From Oryzisolibacter sp. LB2S (GTDB taxonomy: Bacteria > Pseudomonadota > Gammaproteobacteria > Burkholderiales > Burkholderiaceae_C): 64,000 bases of DNA. The stretch spans positions 3,314,494 through 3,378,493 of the forward strand of contig NZ_CP160388.1 in the NCBI RefSeq assembly GCF_040732315.1, in the 5' to 3' direction. The position numbers were made by a program, and so were the translations under genes. The notes beneath the pieces are model-generated. The model saw nothing but the letters and a program-made list of their open reading frames with translations, did no database searches and was not told the origin of the DNA. Below, piece by piece: positions 48,538-58,208 of the stretch (positions are counted from its first letter, which is position 1; every line of letters starts with the position of its first letter).

Positions 48538-49218
48538 TCAGCCCGCGGCGCTCACGGTCTCTTCGACGCCATAGGCCTGCACCAGGCGCGCCAGATGCGC
48601 GCGCTGCACGGGCTCGAGATAGGGCGTCAGCAAGTCCAGCACATGGTGCGCGCCATTGAGCAAAGCCGTCTGCGCCCCCTCGGGCTCGAGCGCACGGCGT
48701 GGATCGCGCGCGTATTCAAAGCTCAGCCAGCAGGTCAGCAGCACGACCATGCAGCAGGCCGTGGACTGCGCCGCATCGCCATGGCCCATGGCCAACGCCC
48801 CCCTGTCACGCAGGGCGCGCAGAAGATGCTGCATGGCGACCTCCTTGGCCTGCAGCAGCTGAGGAAACCGCCCCTCCAGCAGCCGGTTGCGCGACAGCAG
48901 GCTGCTTAGGTCGCGGTAGAGAAATCGGTACTGCCAGACCAGCTCGAACAGCCGGTGCATGAAGAACCAGGCATCCTCGACATCCGCCACGTCGCCGCCG
49001 GCCTGCAGCAGCTCACCCAGTGCCTGCTCGTACTGCGTGAACAGCGCATTGACGATGTCGTCCTTGGCGCGGAAGTGGTAGTACAGATTGCCCGAGCTGA
49101 TGCCCAGCTGGCCCGCGATCGCGGCCGTGGAGACATGGGGTTCGCCAAAGCGGTTGAACAGCTCCAGACTGGTCTCGAGGATGCGCTCAGCGGTGCGGCG
49201 GGGAGCCTTGCGTGCCAT
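48538..49218 (-). CDS. TetR/AcrR family regulator
   Basis: A 226-residue regulator. The N-terminal ERILETSLELFNRFGEPHVS with helix-turn-helix AAIAGQLGISSGNLYYHFRA (about 32-51) is typical of TetR proteins. The C-terminal domain (about 75-215) resembles a family often found near fatty-acid or PHA genes. AGGAGG lies six bases before the ATG at 49218, which decides the start over an ATG 26 codons upstream. Given fadD nearby, lipid-responsive control is plausible but not shown. Confidence 0.85.
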   Translation of the reverse strand: MARKAPRRTAERILETSLELFNRFGEPHVSTAAIAGQLGISSGNLYYHFRAKDDIVNALFTQYEQALGELLQAGGDVADVEDAWFFMHRLFELVWQYRFLYRDLSSLLSRNRLLEGRFPQLLQAKEVAMQHLLRALRDRGALAMGHGDAAQSTACCMVVLLTCWLSFEYARDPRRALEPEGAQTALLNGAHHVLDLLTPYLEPVQRAHLARLVQAYGVEETVSAAG

Positions 49219-49316
49219 GGGATGCCTCCTCCCGATGGTGTGACGAGCGAGGTGTCGTGCGCGCTCCACTCTACTCCAGACCCGCGTCGCGTGCACAGGC
49301 CCCCTGCGCGGTGCGC

Positions 49317-50231
49317 CTATGGCACGTTGAGCAGCTCCAGGCAGTCACCCAGCACGCGCGGGTCAAAGGCCAGCTCCACATGGGCCAGGCCCGGCAGCAG
49401 GCGGTTATCCGCCCCCTCCAGCATGGCCGTGGCATGGGGATAGACGACGTTGTCGCCATCCGTATACCAACAGCGGAACAGCGCGCGCCGGGCCGGCGTC
49501 TCCGCCGCGGCGAGCGCGCGCAGCCAGGGCCCATGCAGGCGCATCTGCTGCCCGGCCGTGCTGCGCGCATGGGCCGCGGGCCAGGTGCCCGCATGCGGCG
49601 AGCCAATGGTGATCACGCCCTGCACGCGCGCGTCGGCGCCGGGGGTGGCGCGCAGCCAGGCGCGTATGGCCACGCCGCCCATGCTGTGGCCCACGATGAG
49701 CGGCGCACGGCCCGTGGCCTCGGCCACGCGGCGCACGGCCGCATCGATGGTGGCCGCATGGTCGTCGATGGAGCCGAACGCCGGCTCCAGCGTCACGGCC
49801 ACGAACGCATGGCCGCGCGCGCGCAGCGGGGCAAACCAGGGCGTCCAGAACGCGCGGTTGCACAAGAATCCATGCACCAGCACCACGCCGCGCGGCGCCA
49901 CGCCGTCGGCCGCGCGCACCGGCAGCGCATCGGGCACGGCATGCTGACGAAACGGCTGCCACCAGCCGAACACCAGGGCCGCCCAGCGCGATTCGGCCCA
50001 CCAGCCGCGCAGCAGCCGCAGCGGCGCGGTGCGGCCTTCGTGGCGGCAGACCCAGGCCATGAGAACGAACTGCGGCAGCATGCACAGGCGCGACAGCAGC
50101 GGCACCGCCACCAGTCCAGCGAGCGCCAGCGCCGGCGAGCGCGGCCACAACCCCAGCACCCAGGCCGCCAGCCCCAGCCCATGCAGCGCCACGAGCCAGC
50201 GCTGCCAGCGCGCGTTCGTCATGTTCGTCAT
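49317..50231 (-). CDS. alpha/beta-hydrolase, membrane-associated (lipase-like)
   Basis: A 304-residue protein. Two hydrophobic helices at the N-terminus (about 12-55) are followed by an alpha/beta-hydrolase domain with VVLVHGFLCNRAFW (oxyanion region, about 117-130) and the nucleophile GHSMGG (about 179-184). The catalytic His is probably in LAHVELAFD. The type resembles triacylglycerol lipase/acetyltransferase-like hydrolases. GAGGGG lies six bases before the ATG at 50231. It is divergent from fadD, so it may supply fatty acids. Substrate is unknown. Confidence 0.8.
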   Translation of the reverse strand: MTNMTNARWQRWLVALHGLGLAAWVLGLWPRSPALALAGLVAVPLLSRLCMLPQFVLMAWVCRHEGRTAPLRLLRGWWAESRWAALVFGWWQPFRQHAVPDALPVRAADGVAPRGVVLVHGFLCNRAFWTPWFAPLRARGHAFVAVTLEPAFGSIDDHAATIDAAVRRVAEATGRAPLIVGHSMGGVAIRAWLRATPGADARVQGVITIGSPHAGTWPAAHARSTAGQQMRLHGPWLRALAAAETPARRALFRCWYTDGDNVVYPHATAMLEGADNRLLPGLAHVELAFDPRVLGDCLELLNVP

Positions 50232-50347
50232 GCGCAGCCCCTCATGTCGCCTGCGCGACCGCGGCGGCGCGCGGCCCGGGGACAACCCGGGTGCGGCCGG
50301 CGCGGGGCGGCTTTCACAATTCGTGCGATCTTCACGAGGGCTTCTCC

Positions 50348-52033
50348 ATGGACAGAATCTGGCTCAAGAACTACCCGCCCGGCGTGCCCCATGACGTGGA
50401 TGCCGACGCCTATGCGTCGGTGGCGCAGATGCTGGAGGAGTCCTTCCGCCGCCATGCCGGCAAGCCGTTTTCCGTGTGCATGGACCGCTGGATGGGCTAT
50501 GACGCATTGGAGCGCCTGTCCGCCCAGCTGGGCGCGTGGCTGCAGGGGCAAAACCTGCCCGCGGGTGCGCGCGTGGCCATCATGCTACCGAATGTGCCGC
50601 AGTTCGCCGTGACCATGGCGGGCGTGCTGCGCGCGGGCTATACCTGCGTCAACGTGAACCCGCTGTACACGGCGCGCGAGCTCGCGCACCAGCTCAAGGA
50701 CTCGGGCGCCACGGCCATCGTGATCCTGGAGAACTTCGCCCACACACTGGCCGAGATCATCGAGGACACGGCCGTGCGGCATGTGGTGATTGCCTCCATG
50801 GGCGACCTGCTCGGGCCCTGGTACGGGCGCTGGATCACGTTTGCCGTGCGCCACCTCGCGAAGATGGTCCCGGCCTACGAACTGCCGCTCGCCGGCGGGC
50901 GCCAGGTGCTGTCATTCAAGCGCGCGCTGGCGCTGGGCGCGCGCCGGCGCCTGAACCCGCCCCAGGTCACGCCCGACACCCCTGCCTTTCTGCAGTACAC
51001 GGGCGGCACCACGGGCCTGTCCAAGGGCGCGGTGCTCACCCAGCGCAACATCATCGCCGCCATGCTGCAGGCGGAAAGCTGGTTTGCGCCGGCGCTCGCG
51101 CGCGTGGGCGACCCACAGCGCATCAACAACATTGCGGCCCTGCCGCTCTACCATATCTTCGCGCTCACGCTGTGCCTGCTGGCGCTGCGCCAGGGCTCGC
51201 ACCTGACGCTGATCCCCAACCCGCGCGACATCCCGAAGTTCGTCGCCGTGCTGAAGAAGCGCCCCTTCCACCTGCTGCCTGCGGTCAACACGCTGTTCAA
51301 CGCCCTGCTGCAGAACGCGCAGTTCCGCCAGCTCGACTTCTCGCAGCTGTGCGTGTCCCAGGCCGGCGGCATGGCCGCCACCGAGGCCACGGCAACGCAG
51401 TGGCACAGGCTCACGGGCAACACCATGATCGAGGGCTGGGGCATGAGCGAGACCTGCGCCATAGGCACGAACAACCCGGTCAACGCCACCCACTTCAGCG
51501 GCAGCATAGGCCTGCCGCTGCCGGGCATAGACATCGCCATCAAGGACGACGCAGGCCAGAGCCTGGCGCCGGGCGAGGCGGGCGAGATCTGCATCCGCGG
51601 CCCCAACGTCATGCCCGGCTACTGGAACCAGCCCGAGGAAAACGCGCGCACCTTCACGCAGGACGGCTTCATGCGCACGGGCGACATCGGCATCATGGAC
51701 GCCGAAGGCTTCACACGCATCGTGGACCGCAAGAAGGACATGATTCTGGTGAGCGGCTTCAACGTCTACCCCAACGAGCTCGAGCAGGTCGTGGCCCTGT
51801 GCCCGGGCGTGCTCGAATGCGCGGCCGTGGGCGTGCCCGACGCACACCAGGGCGAGGCCATCAAGATCTTCGTGGTGCGCAACGACCCGGCCCTGACCGA
51901 GGACGACCTCGCGCACTACTGCCAGCAACAGCTCACGGGCTACAAGCGGCCCAGGTACATCGAGTTCCGCGACGAGCTGCCCAAGACCAATGTGGGCAAG
52001 ATACTGCGCCGAGAATTGAGAAGCACCGCCTGA
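50348..52033 (+). CDS. fadD: long-chain fatty-acid-CoA ligase
   Basis: A 561-residue AMP-forming ligase. The P-loop YTGGTTGLSKGAVLTQRN (about 215-232), EGWGMSETCAIGTNNP (about 362-377) and the hinge/C-terminal RIVDRKKDMILVSGFNVYP (about 458-476) with the late KTNVGKILRRELR are all present. It activates long-chain fatty acids for beta-oxidation and would feed the degradation cluster at 0.8-10 kb. GAGGG lies seven bases before the ATG. Confidence 0.95.
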   Translation: MDRIWLKNYPPGVPHDVDADAYASVAQMLEESFRRHAGKPFSVCMDRWMGYDALERLSAQLGAWLQGQNLPAGARVAIMLPNVPQFAVTMAGVLRAGYTCVNVNPLYTARELAHQLKDSGATAIVILENFAHTLAEIIEDTAVRHVVIASMGDLLGPWYGRWITFAVRHLAKMVPAYELPLAGGRQVLSFKRALALGARRRLNPPQVTPDTPAFLQYTGGTTGLSKGAVLTQRNIIAAMLQAESWFAPALARVGDPQRINNIAALPLYHIFALTLCLLALRQGSHLTLIPNPRDIPKFVAVLKKRPFHLLPAVNTLFNALLQNAQFRQLDFSQLCVSQAGGMAATEATATQWHRLTGNTMIEGWGMSETCAIGTNNPVNATHFSGSIGLPLPGIDIAIKDDAGQSLAPGEAGEICIRGPNVMPGYWNQPEENARTFTQDGFMRTGDIGIMDAEGFTRIVDRKKDMILVSGFNVYPNELEQVVALCPGVLECAAVGVPDAHQGEAIKIFVVRNDPALTEDDLAHYCQQQLTGYKRPRYIEFRDELPKTNVGKILRRELRSTA

Positions 52034-52160
52034 GAGGCTGCGCGCCTTCCCCCCTGCAGGGGGACGACGCTGGTGGCCCCGCAAGGCCGGCTCCACGGCT
52101 TCTGCGCGCATGGCCTGCTCCGCTGCCATCTGACCTGCGCGCGCACCCACTTCATCGATA
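52034..52160. repeat. intergenic sequence sharing a GGCCTGCTCCGC repeat
   Basis: The fadD-MBL gap contains CCCCCCTGCAGGGGG and GGCCTGCTCCGC-TGCCATCTGA. The latter matches GGCCTGCTCCGC-GGCCTTCTGA in the cyclo-ligase/GST gap at about 61820-61841. This appears to be a second dispersed intergenic repeat family. Confidence 0.45.
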
Positions 52161-52171
52161 CTGCCACCCAC

Positions 52172-53098
52172 ATGAACGCATCCCCCCCGCCACTGCCGCC
52201 CGAGATCTCCGTGTTCGAACGCGGCTGGCTCTCGGCCAACAACGTGCTGTTCATCGGGCGCGAGGCCACGGCGCTGGTCGACAGCGGCTACTGCAGCAAC
52301 GCCGAGCAGACCGTGGACCTGGTCGCCTCGGCACTGAAGGGCCGACCGCTCGACCTGCTGCTCAACACCCATCTGCACAGCGACCACTGCGGCGGCAACG
52401 CCGCGCTGCAGGCGCGCTGGCCGCAGCTTGTCACGCAGATCCCGCCGGGACAATGGGCCCATGTGCAGCAATGGGACCCCATGGCGCTGAGCTACACGCC
52501 CACGGGCCAGAGCTGCCCGCGCTTTCGCGCCGACGCACGCCTCATGCCCGGCAGCCTGGTGCGCCTGGGCGAGCGCGACTGGCAGGTGCACGCCGCGCCC
52601 GGGCACGACAGCCACGCCGTGCTCATGTTCGAGCCCGCATCGCGCGTGCTGATCTCGGGCGACGCGCTGTGGGAGAACGGCTTTGGCGTCGTCTTCCCCG
52701 AGCTCGACGGCGAACACGCCTTTGCCGACGTGGCCGCCACGCTGGACCTGATCGAGCGCCTGTCCCCGCGCACCGTCATCCCCGGCCATGGCAGCGTGTT
52801 TGCCGATGTGCCCGAGGCCCTGACCCGCGCGCGCCGGCGCCTCGCCAGCTTCGAGGCCGACCCGCTGCGGCACGCGCACCACGCGGCCAAGGTGCTGCTC
52901 AAGTACAAGCTGCTCGAATGGCAGCAGGCGCCCGTCCCCCAGGTGCAGGCCTGGCTGGCCGCCACGCCCTACTACACCCAGCTTCACCAGCGCTTCTTTG
53001 CCGACCGCAGCGCCAGCCAGTGGGCCCAGGAGCTGATGCGCGACCTCGTGACCAGCGGCGCGGCGCGCCTGACAGACGACATCCTCTATAACGCCTGA
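52172..53098 (+). CDS. MBL-fold metallo-hydrolase
   Basis: A 308-residue metallo-beta-lactamase-fold enzyme. The dinuclear zinc motif is NTHLHSDHCGGN (about 65-76), with further ligands in PGHDSHAV (about 144-151), SGDALWENG (about 163-171) and IPGHGSVF (about 205-212). The C-terminal ~80 helical residues are typical of glyoxalase II-like hydrolases. The substrate is unknown; thioester or lactone hydrolysis is plausible next to fadD. An IS element begins 9 bp after its stop. Confidence 0.85.
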   Translation: MNASPPPLPPEISVFERGWLSANNVLFIGREATALVDSGYCSNAEQTVDLVASALKGRPLDLLLNTHLHSDHCGGNAALQARWPQLVTQIPPGQWAHVQQWDPMALSYTPTGQSCPRFRADARLMPGSLVRLGERDWQVHAAPGHDSHAVLMFEPASRVLISGDALWENGFGVVFPELDGEHAFADVAATLDLIERLSPRTVIPGHGSVFADVPEALTRARRRLASFEADPLRHAHHAAKVLLKYKLLEWQQAPVPQVQAWLAATPYYTQLHQRFFADRSASQWAQELMRDLVTSGAARLTDDILYNA

Positions 53099-53106
53099 AG
53101 AGAGCT

Positions 53107-54482
53107 AAATGGGGTCAGATTCTGAGGTTTCCCCTCAAATTTCGCTTGTAAAACAATAGCATGCGGGATAGATTGGCTATCCAAAACAGCATGTCGGTGC
53201 ATGCATGGTCGGTTGAGTCCCCCAATGGTGTTTCCACACAAGCCATCAGGAGACACCACCATGCACGCGATAGAGATTTTGCGCGATACGCTGGCACGCA
53301 GTTGCCCAGGCCTGCACAAGCGCAGGCTGCAAACACTGATGAGTGCCATCGAGGCCGCATTGCATGCGCGCAGCCACACCCTGTCCAACTTGGCTCGCGC
53401 TCTGAGCCGGGACACCAGCGTGCGCCAGCGCGTCAAATGCATGGATCGCTTGCTTGGCAACGCTGCGTTGCAGCGTCAACAAGGCGATATCTACGCTGGC
53501 ATGGCCAGGCAAATACTCGCCGGCTGTAGCCAGCCGGTGATTTTGGTGGACTGGACAGATCTGAAGGCCGATCGCAGTGTCCAGATGATTCGCGCCAGCT
53601 TGGCCTTGCACGGGCGTAGCTTGAGCTTGCTCGAGCAGGTGTACCCATGCAAACAGGCGAGCACCCCGGGGGCGAATCAGCGTTTTCTACGGCAACTCAA
53701 GGTCATCGTGGGTGATCGGGTGCGCCCGATCATCGTCACCGATGCAGGCTTTCGCACCCCCTGGTTTGTCGCCGTGGAGAGATGGGGATGGCATTGGCTG
53801 GGACGCATTCGTGGGCGTGATCTGCTGCGCCCAGCAGGCGAGCCAAAGGCACGCTGGATCAGCTGCCGCAGCGTGTGGGCTGACGCCAGTGGCCAGGCGA
53901 CAGACTTGGGCGCCTATGAATGCGTACGCTCTCGCAGGCATATATCCCGCCTGGTACTCGTCAAACGTGCCCCCAAGGGGCGGCACAAGTGCACGGTGCA
54001 TGGCATGCACGCGCGCAGCCGGCATTCGCGCAAGAACGCCAGCGCGCACACCGAGCCCTGGTTGTTGGCCACCTCGGTTCCACCAGAGCAGCTCAGTGCC
54101 GATGCCATCGTGGCGCTGTATGCCCAGCGCATGCAGATCGAGCAGTCATTTCGCGACACCAAGAATGCACGCTGGGGTCTGGGTCTGGAGCACAGCGGCA
54201 CGCGTGCGCCCGAACGCCTGGCGGTGCTGGCGCTCATTGCCACGTTGGCGCAGTGGGTGCTGTACCTGCTGGGGCAGTGGGCTTACGACTGCCAGCAGGA
54301 ACGCAATTGGCAACTGACCAATCGCCGCAACCGCCGGGAGCTGTCGGTGCACCGACTGGGCTGGCTGATCGCCTCCGTCTTTGATCCGCCGACAGGGCAA
54401 CTGCTGCAAATCATCAGCCGCTGGAGCAAGCCCAATGCGGTTCTGGAAATTTGAGGGGAAACCTCAGAATCTGACCCCATTT
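53107..54482 (+). mobile_element. IS4-family insertion sequence, intact
   Basis: The ends are 37-bp perfect inverted repeats (53107-53143 and 54446-54482, starting AAATGGGGTCAGATTC). The element is about 1376 bp with a single transposase. I find no convincing target duplication. It separates the MBL gene from the siderophore receptor gene and ends about 80 bp before the receptor's candidate Fur site, so it may have displaced an upstream promoter. Confidence 0.9.
53261..54454 (+). CDS. IS4-family transposase
   Basis: A 397-residue DDE transposase. The catalytic aspartates lie in ILVDWTDLKADRS (about 87-99) and IIVTDAGFRTPW (about 157-168). The IS4 Y(2)R(3)E(6)K signature is exact in YAQRMQIEQSFRDTK (about 287-301). 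Length and signature fit a complete, probably functional enzyme. The start is the ATG at 53261, preceded by AGGAG; upstream frame sequence is not conserved. Confidence 0.92.
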   Translation: MHAIEILRDTLARSCPGLHKRRLQTLMSAIEAALHARSHTLSNLARALSRDTSVRQRVKCMDRLLGNAALQRQQGDIYAGMARQILAGCSQPVILVDWTDLKADRSVQMIRASLALHGRSLSLLEQVYPCKQASTPGANQRFLRQLKVIVGDRVRPIIVTDAGFRTPWFVAVERWGWHWLGRIRGRDLLRPAGEPKARWISCRSVWADASGQATDLGAYECVRSRRHISRLVLVKRAPKGRHKCTVHGMHARSRHSRKNASAHTEPWLLATSVPPEQLSADAIVALYAQRMQIEQSFRDTKNARWGLGLEHSGTRAPERLAVLALIATLAQWVLYLLGQWAYDCQQERNWQLTNRRNRRELSVHRLGWLIASVFDPPTGQLLQIISRWSKPNAVLEI

Positions 54483-54559
54483 AACGTTGCGCCGCGGCAA
54501 CGAACGTTCACCAAAAACCACGCTTTCAGACGCAAATAAGAAACATTCATATGCATCCA

Positions 54560-54591
54560 TGCAAATGAGATTGATTTGCAACAATAATCTC
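54560..54591. promoter_or_regulatory. candidate Fur box upstream of the siderophore receptor
   Basis: TGCAAAT-N7-ATTTGCA (54560-54580) is a perfect 7-7-7 dyad. It overlaps GAGATT-N13-AATCTC (54567-54591). The AATGAGATTGATT core resembles a Fur hexamer array. It lies 31-62 nt before the receptor ATG. Iron regulation is expected for this receptor class; the site itself is inferred. Confidence 0.5.
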
Positions 54592-54621
54592 GCCCGAAAT
54601 TCAACTATGCCTTGGAGCATC

Positions 54622-56934
54622 ATGTCCGTCACCTCATCCATCAAGAAGCCCAAGAGTCTGCGCCTCGCAGACGGCGTGGCCGTGGCGCTGCTGCCGCTGT
54701 CCGCCATGGCGCAGCAGGCCGCAACGCCCGCGCCCGCACAAACCCTGCCGACCGTGACCGTGCAGGAGCAGGCCATCGACCCCAATCCGAACGCCGAAGT
54801 GGGTGCGCCCTACAAGGCCAAGACCTCGGGTGACTCGCGCCACACCCGGCCCCTGGCAGAGACGCCGCAAACCATCCAGGTCATCACCGGCACGGCCATC
54901 CTGGACTCCGGTGCGACCGACTTGAAGCAGATCCTGTCCGCGCAGCCCGGCATCACCCTGGGCACGGGCGAGAACGGCAATGCCTTCGGCGACCGCTACA
55001 TCATCCGCGGCCAGGAGGCACGCTCGGACGTCTTCGTCGACGGCCTGCGCGACCCCGGCATGACCACGCGCGAGAGCTTTGCCATCGAGCAGCTCGAAGT
55101 CACCAAGGGCCCCAACTCCACGTTCGCGGGCCGCGGCTCGGCCGGCGGCGCCATCAACGCCATCACCAAGCAGGCCACGACCGACTACACCTTCACGCGC
55201 GTGGGCGCCGGCATCGGCACCGACAAGCACCACCGCCTGACGCTGGACATGAACAAGCGCTTCTCGGACCAGTTCGCGCTGCGTGCCAATGCGCTCACCT
55301 CGGGCGAGGACGTGCCCGACCGCGGCCCCTCCAAGCGCCGCCGCGATGGTCTGGCGCTGTCGGGCCTGTGGCAGGCGAGCGATGACCTGTCGGTCACCGT
55401 GGACTACTACGGCCTGCGCGCCAAGGACAAGCGGCCCGATCTGGGCTACTACCTGGTGGGCAACCCGCCCGACCGCCGCCCGGCACAGAACGTGCCCATG
55501 TACGCGCAGAACAACGACTTTGCCGAGTCCGATGTGGACACGCTGACCGCGCGCGTGAACTACCGCATCGCACCCGAGCTGCGGCTCACCAGCCTGACGC
55601 GCTACGGCACATCGGACAACGGCTACGCCAACCATGGCGCGTCGTTCAACGCCTATGCCAACGCCGCCGCTATCGACGGTGGCCACCGCGGCTGGCAGAA
55701 GGTCAAGTACTTTGCCCACCAGGACAACCTGCGCTGGGACACGACGCTCGCCGGCCTCAAGCATGAGTTCATCTTCAGCTTCGAGTACACCGACCACCGC
55801 GTGAAATCGGGCAGCTACTCGGTCACCACCACCGGCACGCCGAACTGCACCGTTTCCGGCCGCGGCGGCTCCCTGCAACCGGGCTTTTGCATCACCGACG
55901 CTGCAGGCAACCCGGTGCCCAACCTGGGCAGCCTGACGGGCCGCGTCTATGCCAAGACAGGCATGACGCGTGACTGGCATGTCAAGACCACAGCCCTGTC
56001 GGTCATGGACACGGTCGATCTGAACGACCGCTGGACGGTGTTCGGCGGCCTGCGCGCCGACCACACGCGCCTGAGCCTGGACACCTTCAACGCCAACACC
56101 GGCGCCCAGACCAATGCCTATGGCTACAGCGACACGCTGTTCAACGGCCACCTGGGACTGAGCTACAAGATCAACCCCTTCGGCATGGTCTACGCCAGCT
56201 ACGGCAGCTCTCAGGACATCAACGGCGGCGAGTCCGACACCGGCACCAGCGCCGGCTACGGCGGCCTGGTCGTGGACAACAACGGCTACTCCAACGCCAA
56301 GCCCGAGAAGTCGCAGAACTTCGAGCTGGGCACGAAGTGGAACCTGTTCGACGACAAGCTGTTGTTCACGGCCGCGATCTTCCGCACCGTCAAGAAGGAC
56401 GTGATGGAAGGAGATCCCACGGGTACGGGCTATGAGTCGGCCGGCATGTTCAACACCGGCAAGAACCGCGTGCAGGGCATCGAGTTCGGCCTGGCCGGCA
56501 ACCTGACGCCGCAACTGGAGGTGCAGGGCGGCGTGGCCTTCATGAAGTCCAAGGTGCTGCATTCCGTCAGCGCAGCCAACATCGGCCGTCCGCTGTCGAA
56601 CTTTGCCGACCGCTCGGCCATGCTGCAGGGCAAGTACCAGTTCACGCGTGACTTCGGTCTGGGCGCCGTGGCCCGTTACGAGAGCGGCAAGTGCGGCGGC
56701 CAGCCCGACACCGGTGCCGGCTTCAATGCTCAGGGCTACTGCTCGCAGCCCATCCCCAGCTTCACCGTGTACGACCTGTTTGCCACCTACCGCATCAACA
56801 AGAGCGCCGACCTGCGCCTGAACGTGCTGAACGTGACCAACAAGGACTACTTCACCGCCGTGTACCGCTCGGGCGCCTTCCTCTACAAGGGTGATGCGCG
56901 CGCCGTGCGCCTGACGCTGAACCTGGACTTCTGA
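54622..56934 (+). CDS. TonB-dependent siderophore receptor (Fiu/PiuA-like)
   Basis: A 770-residue outer-membrane receptor. A cleavable signal region (about 1-31, ending LLPLSAMAQQ) precedes a TonB-box-like TLPTVTVQE (about 41-49). The plug domain (about 75-190; RYIIRGQEARSDVFVDGLRD, VTKGPNSTFAGRGSAGGAIN) and a 22-strand barrel ending in the aromatic LTLNLDF follow. Plug features and linkage to a PiuC-type gene point to catecholate siderophores. GGAG lies four bases before the ATG at 54622. A candidate Fur site lies upstream, and an IS4 element ends 140 bp before the start. Confidence 0.92.
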   Translation: MSVTSSIKKPKSLRLADGVAVALLPLSAMAQQAATPAPAQTLPTVTVQEQAIDPNPNAEVGAPYKAKTSGDSRHTRPLAETPQTIQVITGTAILDSGATDLKQILSAQPGITLGTGENGNAFGDRYIIRGQEARSDVFVDGLRDPGMTTRESFAIEQLEVTKGPNSTFAGRGSAGGAINAITKQATTDYTFTRVGAGIGTDKHHRLTLDMNKRFSDQFALRANALTSGEDVPDRGPSKRRRDGLALSGLWQASDDLSVTVDYYGLRAKDKRPDLGYYLVGNPPDRRPAQNVPMYAQNNDFAESDVDTLTARVNYRIAPELRLTSLTRYGTSDNGYANHGASFNAYANAAAIDGGHRGWQKVKYFAHQDNLRWDTTLAGLKHEFIFSFEYTDHRVKSGSYSVTTTGTPNCTVSGRGGSLQPGFCITDAAGNPVPNLGSLTGRVYAKTGMTRDWHVKTTALSVMDTVDLNDRWTVFGGLRADHTRLSLDTFNANTGAQTNAYGYSDTLFNGHLGLSYKINPFGMVYASYGSSQDINGGESDTGTSAGYGGLVVDNNGYSNAKPEKSQNFELGTKWNLFDDKLLFTAAIFRTVKKDVMEGDPTGTGYESAGMFNTGKNRVQGIEFGLAGNLTPQLEVQGGVAFMKSKVLHSVSAANIGRPLSNFADRSAMLQGKYQFTRDFGLGAVARYESGKCGGQPDTGAGFNAQGYCSQPIPSFTVYDLFATYRINKSADLRLNVLNVTNKDYFTAVYRSGAFLYKGDARAVRLTLNLDF

Positions 56935-57050
56935 CCCCGTGCGCCATGGAGCGTGTGAGCGCTCCATCCACGCCATGCAGGCCACCCGCCCCACCCCGGA
57001 GCGCGTGGCCTGCGCCGTTTCATGCGAGGATGCGGAGGACTGATGTTCAT

Positions 57051-57103
57051 CAATGAAAATAGGCCCCAACCCAATACCATGGAGCGCAAGCAGCTATCAA
57101 AAC
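57051..57103. repeat. dispersed dyad element, copy 8 (receptor-oxidase gap)
   Basis: On the minus strand: half A TTTTGATAGCTGCTTGCGCT, loop, half B GGGTTGGGGCCTATTTTCAT. It ends immediately before the ATG of the alpha-hydroxyacid oxidase at 57105, so it occupies that gene's leader, where no Shine-Dalgarno is evident. Confidence 0.7.
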
Positions 57104-57104
57104 C

Positions 57105-58208
57105 ATGAGCAACCCTGAGCGCATTCCCGCCGGCATCCACAACGCCATCGACTACGAGCGCATCGCGCCGCAGGTGATGGAAGCCGGGCGCCACGCCTAT
57201 GTGGCCGGTGGCTGCGGCTGGGATGCGACGGTGGCGGCCAACCGCGCGGCGTTTGCGCGCCACGCCGTGCTGCCGCGCCTGCTGCGCGACCTGCGCGGCG
57301 GCCAGTCGCGCCTGGCACTGGGCGACTGGCTGCTGCCCCACCCCTTCCTGCTGGCGCCCGTGGCGCACCAGCGCCTGGCCCATGCCGATGCCGAACTGGC
57401 CAGTGCACGCGCGGCCGCCGCCACCGGCAGCTGCCTGGTGGCGAGCACGCTGTCATCCTGCACGCTCGAGGCCATTGCCGCCGCGGCCGGGCCGGCGCGC
57501 TGGTTCCAGCTCTATCTGCAGCCCGAGCGCGCCCACAGCCTCGACCTGCTGCGCCGCGCGGAAGGCGCCGGCTACGCGGCCATCGTGCTCACGCTGGACG
57601 CGAGCATCCAGCTCGCCAGCCGCAGCGCACTGGCGGCGGGATTTGTGATGCCGCCCGACTGCACGCCCGCCAATCTCGCCGGCCACGCGCCCGCTGCCGC
57701 GCCGGCGCTGGCCGAGGGCGAGAGCCGCATCTTCCAGGGCGCCATGCGCCACGCACCGCGCTGGGACGACCTGCACTGGCTGCTGGAGCAGTCGCGCCTG
57801 CCGGTATGGGTCAAGGGCGTGCTGCACCCCGAGGACGCGCTGGCGCTCAAGGCCGCGGGCTGCGCCGGCCTCATCGTCTCCAACCATGGCGGGCGCAGCC
57901 TGGACGGCGCGCCCGCCAGTCTGGACATGCTGCCCGCCATCCGCGCGGCCGTGGGCGCGGGCTACCCGCTGCTGATGGATGGCGGCATACGCAGCGGCGC
58001 CGACGCCTTCAAGGCCCTGGCCCTGGGCGCGAATGCCGTGCTCGTGGGCCGGCTGCAGGTTTACGCCCTGGCCGCCGCCGGGGCGCTCGGCGTGGCCCAC
58101 ATGCTGCAGCTGCTCGTCGAGGAGCTGCATGCCACCATGGCCCAGGCCGGCTGCGCGCAGCTGGCCGACATCACCCCCGACTGTCTCCGGAGCAACCCGA
58201 CATGCTGA
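57105..58208 (+). CDS. FMN-dependent alpha-hydroxyacid oxidizing enzyme
   Basis: A 367-residue TIM-barrel flavoprotein of the glycolate oxidase/lactate dehydrogenase family. Expected active-site residues are visible: Tyr137 (WFQLYLQPE), Lys237 ([11 protein letters not shown]), His261 and Arg264 ([10 protein letters not shown]), plus the FMN phosphate segment [18 protein letters not shown] (about 290-307). It oxidises a 2-hydroxyacid to the 2-oxoacid. Its position between a siderophore receptor gene and piuC is unusual, and it overlaps piuC by 7 bp. A role in siderophore or iron-citrate-type ligand processing is possible but speculative. Confidence 0.88.
   Translation: MSNPERIPAGIHNAIDYERIAPQVMEAGRHAYVAGGCGWDATVAANRAAFARHAVLPRLLRDLRGGQSRLALGDWLLPHPFLLAPVAHQRLAHADAELASARAAAATGSCLVASTLSSCTLEAIAAAAGPARWFQLYLQPERAHSLDLLRRAEGAGYAAIVLTLDASIQLASRSALAAGFVMPPDCTPANLAGHAPAAAPALAEGESRIFQGAMRHAPRWDDLHWLLEQSRLPVWVKGVLHPEDALALKAAGCAGLIVSNHGGRSLDGAPASLDMLPAIRAAVGAGYPLLMDGGIRSGADAFKALALGANAVLVGRLQVYALAAAGALGVAHMLQLLVEELHATMAQAGCAQLADITPDCLRSNPTC

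Noticed and set aside
48538..49296. The longer start of the second TetR gene (26 extra codons)
   Set aside because: AGGAGG lies six bases before the ATG at 49218, and the upstream residues are not TetR-like.
53107..54482. A 9-bp target duplication for the IS4 element
   Set aside because: The sequences outside the inverted repeats (ending GAGAGCT and starting AACGTTGCG) do not match.
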